Of a DNA stretch of 64,000 bases, positions 51,134 through 60,114 are shown in pieces. Position 1 is the stretch's first letter, and every line of letters begins with the position of its first letter. The notes beneath the pieces are model-generated. The model did no database searches and had not been told where the DNA came from. It was given only the letters and a program-made list of their open reading frames with translations. The position numbers were made by a program, and so were the translations under genes. The DNA is from Thalassobaculum_A sp040219615 (GTDB taxonomy: Bacteria; Pseudomonadota; Alphaproteobacteria; Thalassobaculales; Thalassobaculaceae): positions 124,001-188,000 of the forward strand of contig NZ_JAVJSE010000014.1 in assembly GCF_040219615.1 (NCBI RefSeq), written 5' to 3'.

Positions 51134-51774
51134 GGCCGCCTGCCGTCCCGGCCGCCGCCGGTGTCGGAGGGTCGGACGATGTCGATCGTCTCGGAGCCGT
51201 GCTCCAGCACGTCGCGGACCGACCGCTGGGTCAGCAGAACCTCGGTCTCCTCGACGTCGTCGGTGGCGTGCAGCCATTCGCCGGTCCGGATGCACAGCAG
51301 GCAGCGCATGACCTGGGCGATGCCCTGGATCAGCAGCAGCAGCCCGGCGACCACGATCACCGACTTCAGCTGGAACACCGGGATCCCGGCCGGGCTGTTG
51401 ACGCTGACCTCCAGGTAGCGCCACGAGCGGGCGGCATATTTCCAGCCGGCCAGGACCAGTGCCAGCACCCCGGGGAAGAAGAACAGGAAGTACAGGATCA
51501 GCTCGACCCGGGCCTGGGTGCGGGGCGACCACAGCCGGTAGATGAAGTCGCCGCGGACATGGCCGCCGCGCGACAGGGTGTAGGCCCCGCCCATCATGAA
51601 CAGGGTGCCGTACATGATGAACGAGACGTCGAGCGACCAGGAGGTCGGGGCGTTCAGCACGTAGCGCACGAACACCTCGTAGGCCACGCCGAAGGTCATC
51701 ACCAGGATCGTCCAGGCGAATGCCTTGCCGAACCAGGCGGACAGCCGGTCGGCGAACATTATGCAGCGGATCAT
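51130..51774 (-). CDS. dctQ: TRAP transporter small permease (DctQ) with C-terminal tail
   Basis: A 214-residue protein with four hydrophobic segments, the small TRAP membrane subunit. 'VAYEVFVRYVLNAPTSWSLDVSFIMYG' and 'VRGDFIYRL' are family segments. After the fourth helix (ending about 163) there are some 50 extra charged residues ('ATDDVEETEVLLTQRSV', 'ETIDIVRPSDTGGG') predicted cytoplasmic, longer than usual for DctQ. It follows the binding-protein gene by 84 nt and overlaps dctM. Confidence 0.92.
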   Translation of the reverse strand: MIRCIMFADRLSAWFGKAFAWTILVMTFGVAYEVFVRYVLNAPTSWSLDVSFIMYGTLFMMGGAYTLSRGGHVRGDFIYRLWSPRTQARVELILYFLFFFPGVLALVLAGWKYAARSWRYLEVSVNSPAGIPVFQLKSVIVVAGLLLLIQGIAQVMRCLLCIRTGEWLHATDDVEETEVLLTQRSVRDVLEHGSETIDIVRPSDTGGGRDGRRP

Positions 51775-51858
51775 CGCGCTCTCACGACTGTGGGGCCGGC
51801 GGGCGACCGCCCCGGCGTCGAACCGGACGCCGGGGCGGCTCGTCGCTTGCGCCGTGCC

Positions 51859-52989
51859 CTACAGCTTCAGCTTGCCCGGGAAGTAGTGCTCGTAGGCCAG
51901 CGCGTAGTCGGGCGCGTTCATGAGCTCGTAGAACACCACCCGCTCGACCCAGGCGCGCTGGCTGTCGAGCACCTTCTTCATGTAGGCGTCCTTCTCGAGC
52001 TCCGGGATCAGCTCGTCCCAGGCCTTCAGCTCGGCGTCGAGGATCGCCTTCGAGGTGCGGTGGACCTTGACCCCGTGCTGGGTCTGCAGCTTGACCAGGT
52101 CGGACGAGTACTGGTCGAGCGCCAGCGCCGTGTTGGAGGTGCTGACCGCCTCGACGCCGTATCGCAGGATCGCCTGCAGGTCCTTCGGCAGGTCGTCGTA
52201 GAAGTCCTTGTTGAACAGGAACTCGAACGACTCGCTGGCCTGGTGGTAGGACGACAGCATGTAGTTCTTGGCGACGTCCTGGGCCCCGAACCGCATGTCC
52301 GAGGACGGGTTGTTGAACTCGAAGGCGTCGATCACCCCGCGTTCCATCGCCGGCACGATCTCGCCGCCCGGCAACTGCGCCACGCTCATCCCGAGGCGCT
52401 GCATCAGGTCGGCGGCGAGGCCGACGGTGCGGTACTTGAAGCCCTCCAGGTCGGACACCTTGGTGACCGGCTGCTTGAACCAGCCGAACGGCTGGGCCGG
52501 CATCGGGAAGCCGTAGAAGCCGTAGACCTTGAGGCCGAGGATGTCCTGGGTCAGCTCGCGGTACAGCTCCTCGCCGCCGCCGGCGTAGAACCACGCCAGC
52601 ATGGTGTTGGCGCTGCCGCCGAACACCGGCCCGGTGCCGAACAGCGAGGCCGCCTTGTGCTTGCCGTACCAGTACACCGGCACGGTGTGGGCGGCGTCGA
52701 GCACGCCGTCGTTGACCGCATCCAGCACCTGGAAGGCCCCGACGACGGCGCCCGACGGCAGTAGGTCGACCTTGAGGCGCCCGCCGGACATGGCTTCGAC
52801 CCGCTCGACATACTGCCGGGCGAAATCCATCCAGATGTCGGACGCCGGCCAGGACGTCTGCATCTTCACCACGACCGGGCTCTGCGCGATCGCCGGGGCG
52901 GCGAGCGCCCCCGCGGCCGAAGCCCCGGCCACCAGGGCGCTGCCCTTCAGCAGCTTGCGGCGCGACAGGGAATGGTTCTCGGTGATCAT
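51859..52989 (-). CDS. dctP: TRAP transporter substrate-binding protein (DctP family, Tat signal)
   Basis: A 376-residue periplasmic binding protein. The N-terminus has a twin-arginine signal 'SLSRRKLLKGSALVAG' with Arg10/Arg11 and a cleavage region 'LAAPAIAQSP', so it is probably exported folded. DctP features follow: 'DLLPSGAVVGAFQVLDAVNDGVLD', 'MLAWFYAGGGEELYRE', 'FKYRTVGLAADLMQRLGMS' with the carboxylate-binding Arg, and 'QLPGGEIVPAMERGVIDAFEFNNP'. It fits the TakP-like group for 2-oxo or hydroxy acids. GGGAGGAG lies upstream of ATG 52989. First gene of the dctPQM-amidase operon. Confidence 0.93.
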   Translation of the reverse strand: MITENHSLSRRKLLKGSALVAGASAAGALAAPAIAQSPVVVKMQTSWPASDIWMDFARQYVERVEAMSGGRLKVDLLPSGAVVGAFQVLDAVNDGVLDAAHTVPVYWYGKHKAASLFGTGPVFGGSANTMLAWFYAGGGEELYRELTQDILGLKVYGFYGFPMPAQPFGWFKQPVTKVSDLEGFKYRTVGLAADLMQRLGMSVAQLPGGEIVPAMERGVIDAFEFNNPSSDMRFGAQDVAKNYMLSSYHQASESFEFLFNKDFYDDLPKDLQAILRYGVEAVSTSNTALALDQYSSDLVKLQTQHGVKVHRTSKAILDAELKAWDELIPELEKDAYMKKVLDSQRAWVERVVFYELMNAPDYALAYEHYFPGKLKL

Positions 52990-53248
52990 GTTCACGGCAC
53001 TCCTCCCCTTGCGTTGTCGGCCCGATCCGGGCCCGCCTTTCACAGGCTTGTTGTCGAGGAGAGGCACTGCGCAGCCGCATGGCGGCGCGACCCGGCGGCC
53101 TCTCCGGGCAACCTACAGGGGTGACGCGGGGCGGACATTTCGCCGGATCGCAGAAAGATCCGCCGCGAAGTATGCACGTCACCCGATGTATACAATGTCA
53201 CAAGAGCAACGCGCGGCCAACTCACGCTTGCTTGCTTCAACCTAAGGA

Positions 53249-53890
53249 CTAGTCCAGGGCTGCCAGCAGGAAGGTGTTCGCGGTGCTCTCCAGCCGGAAC
53301 GGCGTGTCGACCAGGTCGTGCTCGACGGTGCGCAGGCCGGCGTCCGCGCCGAAGGTCCCGACCATGCCCGCCAGGCCGGCGTCGACCACCGTCTGCCCGT
53401 CGCGGCCGTGCTTGGACAGCACGAAGCCGAAGTCGACGTCGGGCCCGATCACGTCCTCGTAGGCGTCGCCGCCGGAGGAGGCCATCTCCGGAATCTCGAT
53501 GGTCTCGTTGACGCCGTCCAGCACCACGTTCCAGGCGCAACCCTTCACGCCGTAGCCGCCCTGGGCCTTGTTGCGCCGGTCGAACTGCACGATGGCATCG
53601 TGGAAGGCCGCCAGCAGCAGGGTCCGGGCCCGGCCGTCCGGCTCCGGCGTCGAGAACACGATCTCGTCGCCGAGGGTCTTCCAGACCCGGTAGACGGGTA
53701 CTCCGGCCTCGTCGTCGAAGCGTAGCGCGATCCGCCCGACGAAGATCAGCGGGAAGGCCTCGAACAGCTCGCGGAACAGCGGCAGCCAGGACTCATGCCG
53801 CCGCATGTAGGCGGTCTTCAGCTGCTTGGAGCGCACCATGTCGACCGACATGAACATCACGCTGGACGGATCGGCGGCACGGTCGTTCAT
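53249..53890 (-). CDS. Class III cyclase/GGDEF-palm-like protein, uncharacterised
   Basis: A 213-residue soluble protein. Its fold pattern is suggestive of a nucleotide cyclase palm: a strand with an Asp ('VMFMSVDMVRSKQLK', Asp17), a long helix, a second strand 'YRVWKTLGDEIVFSTP' with Gly74-Asp75-Glu76, then a helix 'LLLAAFHDAIVQFDRR' and strands 'VKGCAWNVVLDG'. Class III cyclases have two metal Asp residues placed this way ('D-x-x-x-S...GD'). The product, if any, is unknown and the dimer catalytic residues are not obvious. It lies 59 nt downstream of the dipeptide-type ABC ATPase gene on the same strand, followed by a gap without genes. The frame stays open upstream; start chosen at 53890. 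Confidence 0.55.
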   Translation of the reverse strand: MNDRAADPSSVMFMSVDMVRSKQLKTAYMRRHESWLPLFRELFEAFPLIFVGRIALRFDDEAGVPVYRVWKTLGDEIVFSTPEPDGRARTLLLAAFHDAIVQFDRRNKAQGGYGVKGCAWNVVLDGVNETIEIPEMASSGGDAYEDVIGPDVDFGFVLSKHGRDGQTVVDAGLAGMVGTFGADAGLRTVEHDLVDTPFRLESTANTFLLAALD

Positions 53891-53949
53891 GGCGCGATCT
53901 TTCCACCCGCGCTGGGGATTGTCACGCCCGGGGGCCCCTCCGGCACGGC

Positions 53950-55602
53950 CTACGCTGCCGCGCCTCCGAACGCGAAGCCGCGGCCGGGGGCGGCGGCGAA
54001 CAGGGACTGGGTGTATTCGTGCCGCGGCGACCCGAAGACCTCGCTCGCGATGCCGTACTCCACGACCTTGCCGCGGTGCATGACGGCGACGGTGTCGCAG
54101 ACCTGCGCCGCCACCCGCAGGTCGTGGGTGATGAACAGCATGGCGAGGTCGAGGCGCTGTCGGATGTCGTCCAGCAGGTCGAGCACCTGGGCCTGGACCG
54201 ATACGTCGAGGGCGGAGACCGCCTCGTCGGCGATCAGCAGGTCCGGTCCCATCGCCAGCGCCCGGGCGATGCAGATGCGCTGGCGCTGGCCGCCGGAGAA
54301 CTGGTGCGGGTAGCGGTCGAGGGCGCTGGGATCGAGGCGCACCAGGGTCATGAGTTCCTGCGCCCGGGCCAGGGCCTCGGCCTGCGAGGTGCCGTAGTTC
54401 ATCGGCCCCTCGACGATCGAGGCGCCGACCGTCCGCCGCGGGTTCAGCGACCGGTAGGGATCCTGGAACACGATCTGCACCCGCCGGCGCAGCTGGCGCA
54501 GGCGTCCCGGCGACGCCCGGGCGATGTCGTCGCCGTCGAGATAGACATGGCCGTCGGTCGGGTCGATCAGCCGGGCGATGCAGCGCGCCACCGTCGACTT
54601 GCCGGAGCCGGACTCGCCGACGATGCCCAGGGTCTCGCCCCGGCGGATCTCGATAGAGACGCTGTCGGCGGCATGCACGGCGCGGGCCTTCTGGAAGAAG
54701 CCGCCGCCGGCATAGGTCTTCGACAGCCCGTCGGTGGCCAGCACCACCACGGCGGCCGGATCGCGCGGCCGCTGGCGCGGCGTGAAGCTGGGCACCGCCC
54801 CGATCAGCATCTTGGTGTAGGGGTGGCTCGGCCGGCGCAGCACCTCGTCGGCGGTGCCTTCCTCGACCACCTTGCCCCACTGCATCACCGCGACCCGGTC
54901 GGCGATGTCGGCGACCACCCCGAAGTCGTGGGTGATGAACAGCACCGCGGTGTCGTGGGTCTGCTGGATCTCCTTGATGAGCTTGAGGATCTGCGCCTGG
55001 GTGGTGACGTCCAGGGCGGTCGTCGGCTCGTCGGCGATCAGCAGCACCGGCTCCAGCACCAGGGCCATGGCGATCATGATGCGCTGGCGCTGGCCGCCCG
55101 ACAGCTGGTGCGGATAGGAGGCGGCCATGCGCGGCGGGTCGGGCAGGTGGACCTGCTCCAGGATCGCCAGGATCCGGCGCTGGCGCTCCTCCGGCCCGTG
55201 GTCGGTATGGGTGGTCAGCACCTCCTCGATCTGGGCGCCGCAGGTCATGGTCGGGTTCAGCGCGGTCATCGGCTCCTGGAAGATCATCGACATCCGGGCG
55301 CCGCGCAGCTCGCGCATCCGTGCCTCGTCGACCTGCAGCAGGTCCTCGCCCTCGAGCCGGATGGCGCCGCCGGCCGGCCCCATGTCGCGGCTCGGCAGCA
55401 GGCCCATCACCGAGAACGCGCTGACCGACTTGCCGGAGCCGGACTCGCCGACCAGGCAGACGATCTCGCGGCGGTGCACCTTGATCGAGACGTTCTCGAT
55501 CGCATGCGCCCGGTCGGCGCCCTTCGGCAGCCTGATGGTCAGGTCGTCGATTTCCAGGACCGGCCGGTCCGACGCGGTATCCGCCACCCCAATCACTCCC
55601 AC
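53950..55602 (-). CDS. Peptide-type ABC transporter ATP-binding protein, fused DppD-DppF
   Basis: A 550-residue tandem ATPase serving the dipeptide/oligopeptide-type importer. Half 1 has Walker A 'GESGSGKS', signature 'LSGGQRQRIMIAMAL' and Walker B 'LLIADEPTTALD'. Half 2 has Walker A 'GESGSGKST', signature 'FSGGQRQRICIARAL' and Walker B 'LLIADEAVSALD'. Each half ends with the oligopeptide ABC C-terminal zone ('RRPSHPYTKMLIGAVP', 'SPRHEYTQSLFAAAP'). The start is a GTG (55602) with GAGAGGGG upstream; two more GTGs follow within five codons. Spacing to the permease gene is 10 nt. Confidence 0.93.
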   Translation of the reverse strand: MGVIGVADTASDRPVLEIDDLTIRLPKGADRAHAIENVSIKVHRREIVCLVGESGSGKSVSAFSVMGLLPSRDMGPAGGAIRLEGEDLLQVDEARMRELRGARMSMIFQEPMTALNPTMTCGAQIEEVLTTHTDHGPEERQRRILAILEQVHLPDPPRMAASYPHQLSGGQRQRIMIAMALVLEPVLLIADEPTTALDVTTQAQILKLIKEIQQTHDTAVLFITHDFGVVADIADRVAVMQWGKVVEEGTADEVLRRPSHPYTKMLIGAVPSFTPRQRPRDPAAVVVLATDGLSKTYAGGGFFQKARAVHAADSVSIEIRRGETLGIVGESGSGKSTVARCIARLIDPTDGHVYLDGDDIARASPGRLRQLRRRVQIVFQDPYRSLNPRRTVGASIVEGPMNYGTSQAEALARAQELMTLVRLDPSALDRYPHQFSGGQRQRICIARALAMGPDLLIADEAVSALDVSVQAQVLDLLDDIRQRLDLAMLFITHDLRVAAQVCDTVAVMHRGKVVEYGIASEVFGSPRHEYTQSLFAAAPGRGFAFGGAAA

Positions 55603-55612
55603 CCGGCCCCTC

Positions 55613-56542
55613 TCAGAAACGCTTCGCCATGCGCGGATCGAGCGTGTCGCGCAATCCGTCGCCGAGCAGGTTCACCGCCAGGATGGTCAGCGCCAGGAAC
55701 ACCCCCGGGAACAGGATGTTGTGCGGGAACACCTGAAACAGCACCCGGCCCTCGGCCATGATGTTACCCCAGGTCGGGGTCTCCGGCGGGATGACGATGC
55801 CGAGGAAGCTCAGCAGCGCCTCCAGCAGGATCGCCGAGGCGCACACATAGGTGCCCTGGACCAGCAGCGGCGCGATGGTGTTCGGCAGCACGTGGCGGTA
55901 CAGGATCGGCACCAGCGGGGTGCCGACCGAGATCGCCGCCTCGACATAGGGCTCCTCGCGGATCGACAGCACGATCGAGCGGACCAGCCGGACCACGCGC
56001 GGGATCTCCGGCACCGTGATGGCGATGATGACCGTCGCCAGCCCGGCGCCCCACAGCGAGACGAGGCCAATGGCCAGCAGGATGCCCGGGATCGACATCA
56101 GCCCGTCCATCACCCGCATGACGATGCCGTCGAGCCAGCGGACATAGCCGGACAGCAGCCCGATGACCAGTCCGACGGCGATCGAGATCGCCGCGACGAC
56201 GATGCCGACGATCAGCGAGATGCGGGCGCCGTAGATCACCCGGCTGTACAGGTCGCGGCCGAGCGAGTCGGTGCCCATGCGGTGCACGAACGCGACGTCC
56301 TGGCCGGACGGCAGGGTCAGCGTGCGCTCGGTGCCCGGCAGCTTGTTGCGCCAGACCGGGTCGATCGAAGCCGGGTCGATGGTGCCGAGAGTGGGGGCCA
56401 GGAGGCCCAGCACCACCATGAACAGCAGCACCACCGTGCCGAACACCACGCTGGGGTTGCCGGCGAGCTGCCGGACCATGCCCGGGCGCTCGGCGGCGGC
56501 GGCGGCCTGGGCGGCGGAATCGACGAGGTCGGGCGTGGCCAT
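55613..56542 (-). CDS. Peptide-type ABC transporter permease, DppC-like
   Basis: A 309-residue permease with six hydrophobic segments and the OppC N-terminal domain ('NPSVVFGTVVLLFMVVLGLLAP'). 'HRMGTDSLGRDLYSRVIYGAR' is the family hallmark before the core, and the EAA loop reads 'EAAISVGTPLVPILYRHVLP'. Co-operonic with the DppB-like gene (11-nt spacer) and the fused ATPase. Confidence 0.94.
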   Translation of the reverse strand: MATPDLVDSAAQAAAAAERPGMVRQLAGNPSVVFGTVVLLFMVVLGLLAPTLGTIDPASIDPVWRNKLPGTERTLTLPSGQDVAFVHRMGTDSLGRDLYSRVIYGARISLIVGIVVAAISIAVGLVIGLLSGYVRWLDGIVMRVMDGLMSIPGILLAIGLVSLWGAGLATVIIAITVPEIPRVVRLVRSIVLSIREEPYVEAAISVGTPLVPILYRHVLPNTIAPLLVQGTYVCASAILLEALLSFLGIVIPPETPTWGNIMAEGRVLFQVFPHNILFPGVFLALTILAVNLLGDGLRDTLDPRMAKRF

Positions 56543-56553
56543 CGCTCAGGCTC

Positions 56554-57495
56554 TCAATACCGGATGCGCGGGTCGAGCAGGGTGTAGGACAGGTCGATCA
56601 ACAGGTTGATCAGCACGTAGACGAAGGAGAACACCAGGATCACCGCCTGGATGGTCGGGTAGTCGCGGCCGAGCACCGCGTCGACCGTCAGGCGGCCGAG
56701 GCCGGGAATGTTGTACACGCTCTCGGTCACCACCACGCCGCCGATCAGCAGGGCGATGCCGATGCCGATGATGGTGACGATCGGGACCGCGGCGTTGCGC
56801 AGCGCGTGCTTGACCAGCACCGCGCGGTTGGTCAGGCCCTTGGCCCGGGCGGTGCGGATGTAGTCCTCGCCCAGCACGTCGATCACGCTGGCCCTGGTGA
56901 TGCGGGCGATCAGCGCGATGTAGATCACGCTGAGCGTCAGGCTGGGCAGGATCAGGCGGTGCAGGAACGGCCACAGCCCGGCCGAGATCGACTTGTAGCC
57001 CTGCACCGGGAACCATTTCAGCTCGACCGCGAACACGTAGATCAGCAGGTAGCCGAGCACGAAGACCGGGATCGAGAAGCCGGCGACCGAGAAGCCCATC
57101 ACCGCCCGGTCGATCCAGCCGCCCTGGCGGTAGGCCGCGATCACCCCGAGCGGGACCGCCACCAGCAGGGTGACGATCATGGTGGAGGCGGCGAGCGCCA
57201 GGGTCGGCTCGACGCGCTGCAGGATCAGCTCCGTCACCTTCTTCTTGAAGAAGAACGATTCCCCGAGGTCGCCCTGCAGCAGCTTGCCGGCCCAGATCGC
57301 GAGCTGGGTCGGCAGCGGGTCGTTCAGGCCGAGGCGCTCGCGGATCTCCTCGATCTGGATCGGCGTGGCATTGTCGCCGGCGATGATCGCCGCCGGGTCG
57401 CCGGGTGTGAGCCGCAGCATCAGGAACACGAAGAGCGCCACCATCACCAGGACGGGGATGGTGGCCAACAGACGTCGCGCGACGAAGGCGATCAT
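56554..57495 (-). CDS. Peptide-type ABC transporter permease, DppB-like
   Basis: A 313-residue permease of the DppB/NikB type. The N-terminal helix 'RRLLATIPVLVMVALFVFLM' is followed by 'RLTPGDPAAIIAGDNATPIQIEEIRERLGL' (the usual periplasmic part; here cited in pieces, residues about 30-58), and the EAA loop by 'RTARAKGLTNRAVLVKHAL'. Ends 'IDLSYTLLDPRIRY', the family end. 58 nt separate it from the binding-protein gene. Confidence 0.94.
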   Translation of the reverse strand: MIAFVARRLLATIPVLVMVALFVFLMLRLTPGDPAAIIAGDNATPIQIEEIRERLGLNDPLPTQLAIWAGKLLQGDLGESFFFKKKVTELILQRVEPTLALAASTMIVTLLVAVPLGVIAAYRQGGWIDRAVMGFSVAGFSIPVFVLGYLLIYVFAVELKWFPVQGYKSISAGLWPFLHRLILPSLTLSVIYIALIARITRASVIDVLGEDYIRTARAKGLTNRAVLVKHALRNAAVPIVTIIGIGIALLIGGVVVTESVYNIPGLGRLTVDAVLGRDYPTIQAVILVFSFVYVLINLLIDLSYTLLDPRIRY

Positions 57496-57553
57496 GCGCG
57501 GTCTTCCCCTCGGATGTCCGTTGTTGCTCTACGTGTCCCGATGCGGCGATCGA

Positions 57554-59158
57554 TCAGCCGTCCTTCCTGGAGATGTTCCAGAAGAACGGGGCGGGGCCGT
57601 TCAGCATGCCCTCGACCTTGTCCTTGCGGATGGCGGTCGGCTGGTACCACTGCCCGACATGGGCGTGGGTGCCGATCTCCATGGCGCGGACCTGGATCTG
57701 CTTGGCCAGGTCCTTCTGCTTCGCCTCGTCGGTCTCGGTGGCGAAGGCGTTGCGCAGCTTCTCCATCTCCGCGTCGCAGGGCCAGCCGAACCAGGCCTTG
57801 TCGCAGCCGGTGTTGTAGCCGGCCGCCGAGATCGGGTTCAGGATGTCGGCCGCCACCCAGGAGGTCAGGAAGGCGTTCCAGCCGCCTTCCGACGGCTTCT
57901 CCTTCTTGGCCCGGCGCGACACCAGGGTCTGCCAGTCCATCGACTGCATGTCGACGGTGAAGCCGCCCTTCTTCAGCAGGTCGGCCGCCACCGGCGCCAG
58001 GTTGGTCAGCACCGCCAGGTCGGTCGAGTGCATCAGGACCACCGGGGTGCCGTCATAGCCGGCCTCCTTCAGCAGCGCCTTCGACTTCTCGAAGTCCGAC
58101 TTCAGCAGCTTGTCGCCGCCCTCGGTGAAGGCGAACGGCGTGTCGCAGACGAACATCGCCGGGCAGACCTTGTAGTACTCGGGGTTGCCGATGACCGCCT
58201 GCAGGAACGGCTCCTGGCTCAGAGCCGCGAGGGCGGCCTGGCGGACCTTCTGGTTGTCGAACGGCGGGTGCAGCCAGTTCATGCGGAACATGTACTGGTT
58301 GCCGAGCGGGTTGGTGTTCAGCAGGGCGACGTCGTCCGAGCCCTGCAGGATCGGCAGCAGGTCGTGCGGCGGTGCCTCGAGGACATCGATCTCGCCGGCG
58401 ACCAGCGCGTTGACCGCGGTCTGGTGGTCCGGCATCGAGATCCACTCGACCCGGTCGACCTTGGCGACCTTGCCGCCGGCGGCCCAACTGCCCGGCTCGC
58501 TGCGCGGCTTGTAGTCGGCGAACTTGGTGTAGACGGTCTTGTCGCCCGGCTTCCACTCGTCCTTCGAGAACACGAACGGGCCGGAGCCGATGTATTCGGA
58601 GATCTGCTCGGTGCCCGGGGTCTCGGCGACCCGCTTCGGCATCATGAACGGCACGTTGGAGCTCGGCTTGGCCAGTGACAGCAGCACCAGGCCGTAGGGC
58701 TCCTTGAGCTGCATGGTGAAGGTCTTGGCGTCGACCGCCTTCATCTCGGCGACGAAGGACATCAGCTTCTGGCCCATGGAGTCCTTGGAACCCCAGCGCT
58801 TGATCGAGGCGATGCAGTCCTCGGCCGTCACCGGCGCGCCGTCATGCCATTTCAGGCCGTCGCGCAGGGTGAAGGTGTAGGTCAGCTTGTCGTCGCTGAC
58901 CTTCCAGCTGTCGACCATCTGCGGCGTCACGTTCAGCTTCTCGTCCATCGCGAAAAGCGTGTCGTAGATCATGTAGCCGTGGTTGCGGGTGATGTAGGCC
59001 GTCGTCCAGATCGGATCGACGATCTTCAGGTCCGAATGCATCACCACGCGCAGCGTGGTCTCGGCTGCTGCCGGCGTCGCGGACATCAGTCCCGCGATCA
59101 TCGGCACCGCCGCCGCCGCCGCCAGCAGGCTGCGTGCGAACGAGCGTCCCCAGGTCAT
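57554..59158 (-). CDS. Peptide-type ABC transporter substrate-binding protein (family 5)
   Basis: A 534-residue periplasmic binding protein. The signal peptide spans about 1-30 ('SLLAAAAAVPMIAGLMS...PAAAE'). SBP family 5 landmarks are 'LKIVDPIWTTAYITRNHGYMI', 'YTFTLRDGLKWHDGAPVTAEDC' and 'YIGSGPFVFSKDEW'. Ligands of this family include peptides, heme, nickel chelates and opines, and this member's ligand cannot be assigned. The start at 59158 has GGAGGGG just upstream, whereas ATG 59170 has none. An 8-bp inverted repeat (CCCCTCCA/TGGAGGGG, 59162-59191) encloses that site and could fold over it. Confidence 0.93.
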   Translation of the reverse strand: MTWGRSFARSLLAAAAAVPMIAGLMSATPAAAETTLRVVMHSDLKIVDPIWTTAYITRNHGYMIYDTLFAMDEKLNVTPQMVDSWKVSDDKLTYTFTLRDGLKWHDGAPVTAEDCIASIKRWGSKDSMGQKLMSFVAEMKAVDAKTFTMQLKEPYGLVLLSLAKPSSNVPFMMPKRVAETPGTEQISEYIGSGPFVFSKDEWKPGDKTVYTKFADYKPRSEPGSWAAGGKVAKVDRVEWISMPDHQTAVNALVAGEIDVLEAPPHDLLPILQGSDDVALLNTNPLGNQYMFRMNWLHPPFDNQKVRQAALAALSQEPFLQAVIGNPEYYKVCPAMFVCDTPFAFTEGGDKLLKSDFEKSKALLKEAGYDGTPVVLMHSTDLAVLTNLAPVAADLLKKGGFTVDMQSMDWQTLVSRRAKKEKPSEGGWNAFLTSWVAADILNPISAAGYNTGCDKAWFGWPCDAEMEKLRNAFATETDEAKQKDLAKQIQVRAMEIGTHAHVGQWYQPTAIRKDKVEGMLNGPAPFFWNISRKDG

Positions 59159-59256
59159 GAGCCCCTCCATTGTTAAGGAGTTGTGGAGGGGGGAGCGTAG
59201 AGGAGTTTTCGCCCGCCGGTCCAGGGGGCGTTCGCAGATGCGGAAGGAGCGCCCGC

Positions 59257-60024
59257 TCAGGCTGCCGCCACCCCGCCGCCCCGCCGCACCGCCAGCGGAT
59301 TGACCCCGTGCTGGCGCTGAAACGCCCGGGCCAGGGCCTCGGAGCTGCCGTAGCCGTAGCGCCGCGCCACCGCCTGCACCCGGTGACCGCGGTCCAGGTC
59401 CTGGCGGGCCAGGGTCATGCGCCAGCGCCTGAGATACGCCATCGGGGTCTCGCCGACCCGGGCCCGGAAGGCGTCGGCGAACCGGCTGAGCGACATGCCG
59501 GCGACCACGGCCAGGTCGCCGTTCGACCACGCCCGGCCGGGATCCTCGTGGAGCGCGACGATGGCCCGGCTGAGCCGCGGGTCCGAGAGGCCGGCGACCA
59601 GCCCCGGCGCGGTGGCGCCGCGCTCGATCTCGGCGCGCAGCAGGCGGACCACCAGGACCTCGGCCAGCCGGCTCAGCACCACGCCGGAGCCGCAGCGCGC
59701 CGCCCGCGCCTCGGCCAGCAGGAAACGCACCAGGGCGGCGGTGTCGTCGTCGGTGTCGTCGGCGGCGACCGGCAGGCTCACCGACGCCGGCAGCGCGGCG
59801 ACCAGCGGGTTGCTGTCGCCGCCCCAGCTCGCGCTCGCCTCGACGAGCACGGCTTCGCCCGGCCGCCCGTCGGGCCCGGGGCCACGCAGGCCAAGGGCGA
59901 TGCGGGTCGGCGCACCGGTCACGGCATCGCCCAGGATGCGCAGGTTGCCGGTGCCCGGCTCGGCGTCGGACACCCGCATCTCGAAGCGCGCGATCAGGGC
60001 GGACAGGCGGTCGTAACGGATCAT
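59257..60024 (-). CDS. AraC family transcriptional regulator (cupin_6 type)
   Basis: A 255-residue regulator. The N-terminal 150 residues look like the cupin_6 sensor ('LSALIARFEMRV', 'VLVEASASWGGDSNPLVAALP', 'GSGVVLSRLAEVLVVRLLRAEI'). The C-terminal 100 residues carry both AraC helix-turn-helix motifs ('SNGDLAVVAGMSLSRFADAFRARVG' and 'VQAVARRYGYGSSEALARAFQRQHG'). The long frame upstream is not part of it. It is divergent, with 90 nt between, from a peroxiredoxin-like gene, the usual arrangement in which this group of regulators controls its neighbour. Confidence 0.9.
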   Translation of the reverse strand: MIRYDRLSALIARFEMRVSDAEPGTGNLRILGDAVTGAPTRIALGLRGPGPDGRPGEAVLVEASASWGGDSNPLVAALPASVSLPVAADDTDDDTAALVRFLLAEARAARCGSGVVLSRLAEVLVVRLLRAEIERGATAPGLVAGLSDPRLSRAIVALHEDPGRAWSNGDLAVVAGMSLSRFADAFRARVGETPMAYLRRWRMTLARQDLDRGHRVQAVARRYGYGSSEALARAFQRQHGVNPLAVRRGGGVAAA

Positions 60025-60114
60025 CGGGGGTTGTGATCGGTTAATCGGGAGCTTTCCGACTACAACATCTGCTACCACAGGGACGATGATTTTCGCCACC
60101 GGAAGGATGACCCG

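Noticed and set aside
53249..53890. Pycsar/CBASS-type anti-phage cyclase system
   Set aside because: A cyclase-like protein alone is not enough: no effector (membrane, TIR or nuclease protein) or ancillary gene is adjacent, and the gene trails an ABC transporter operon.
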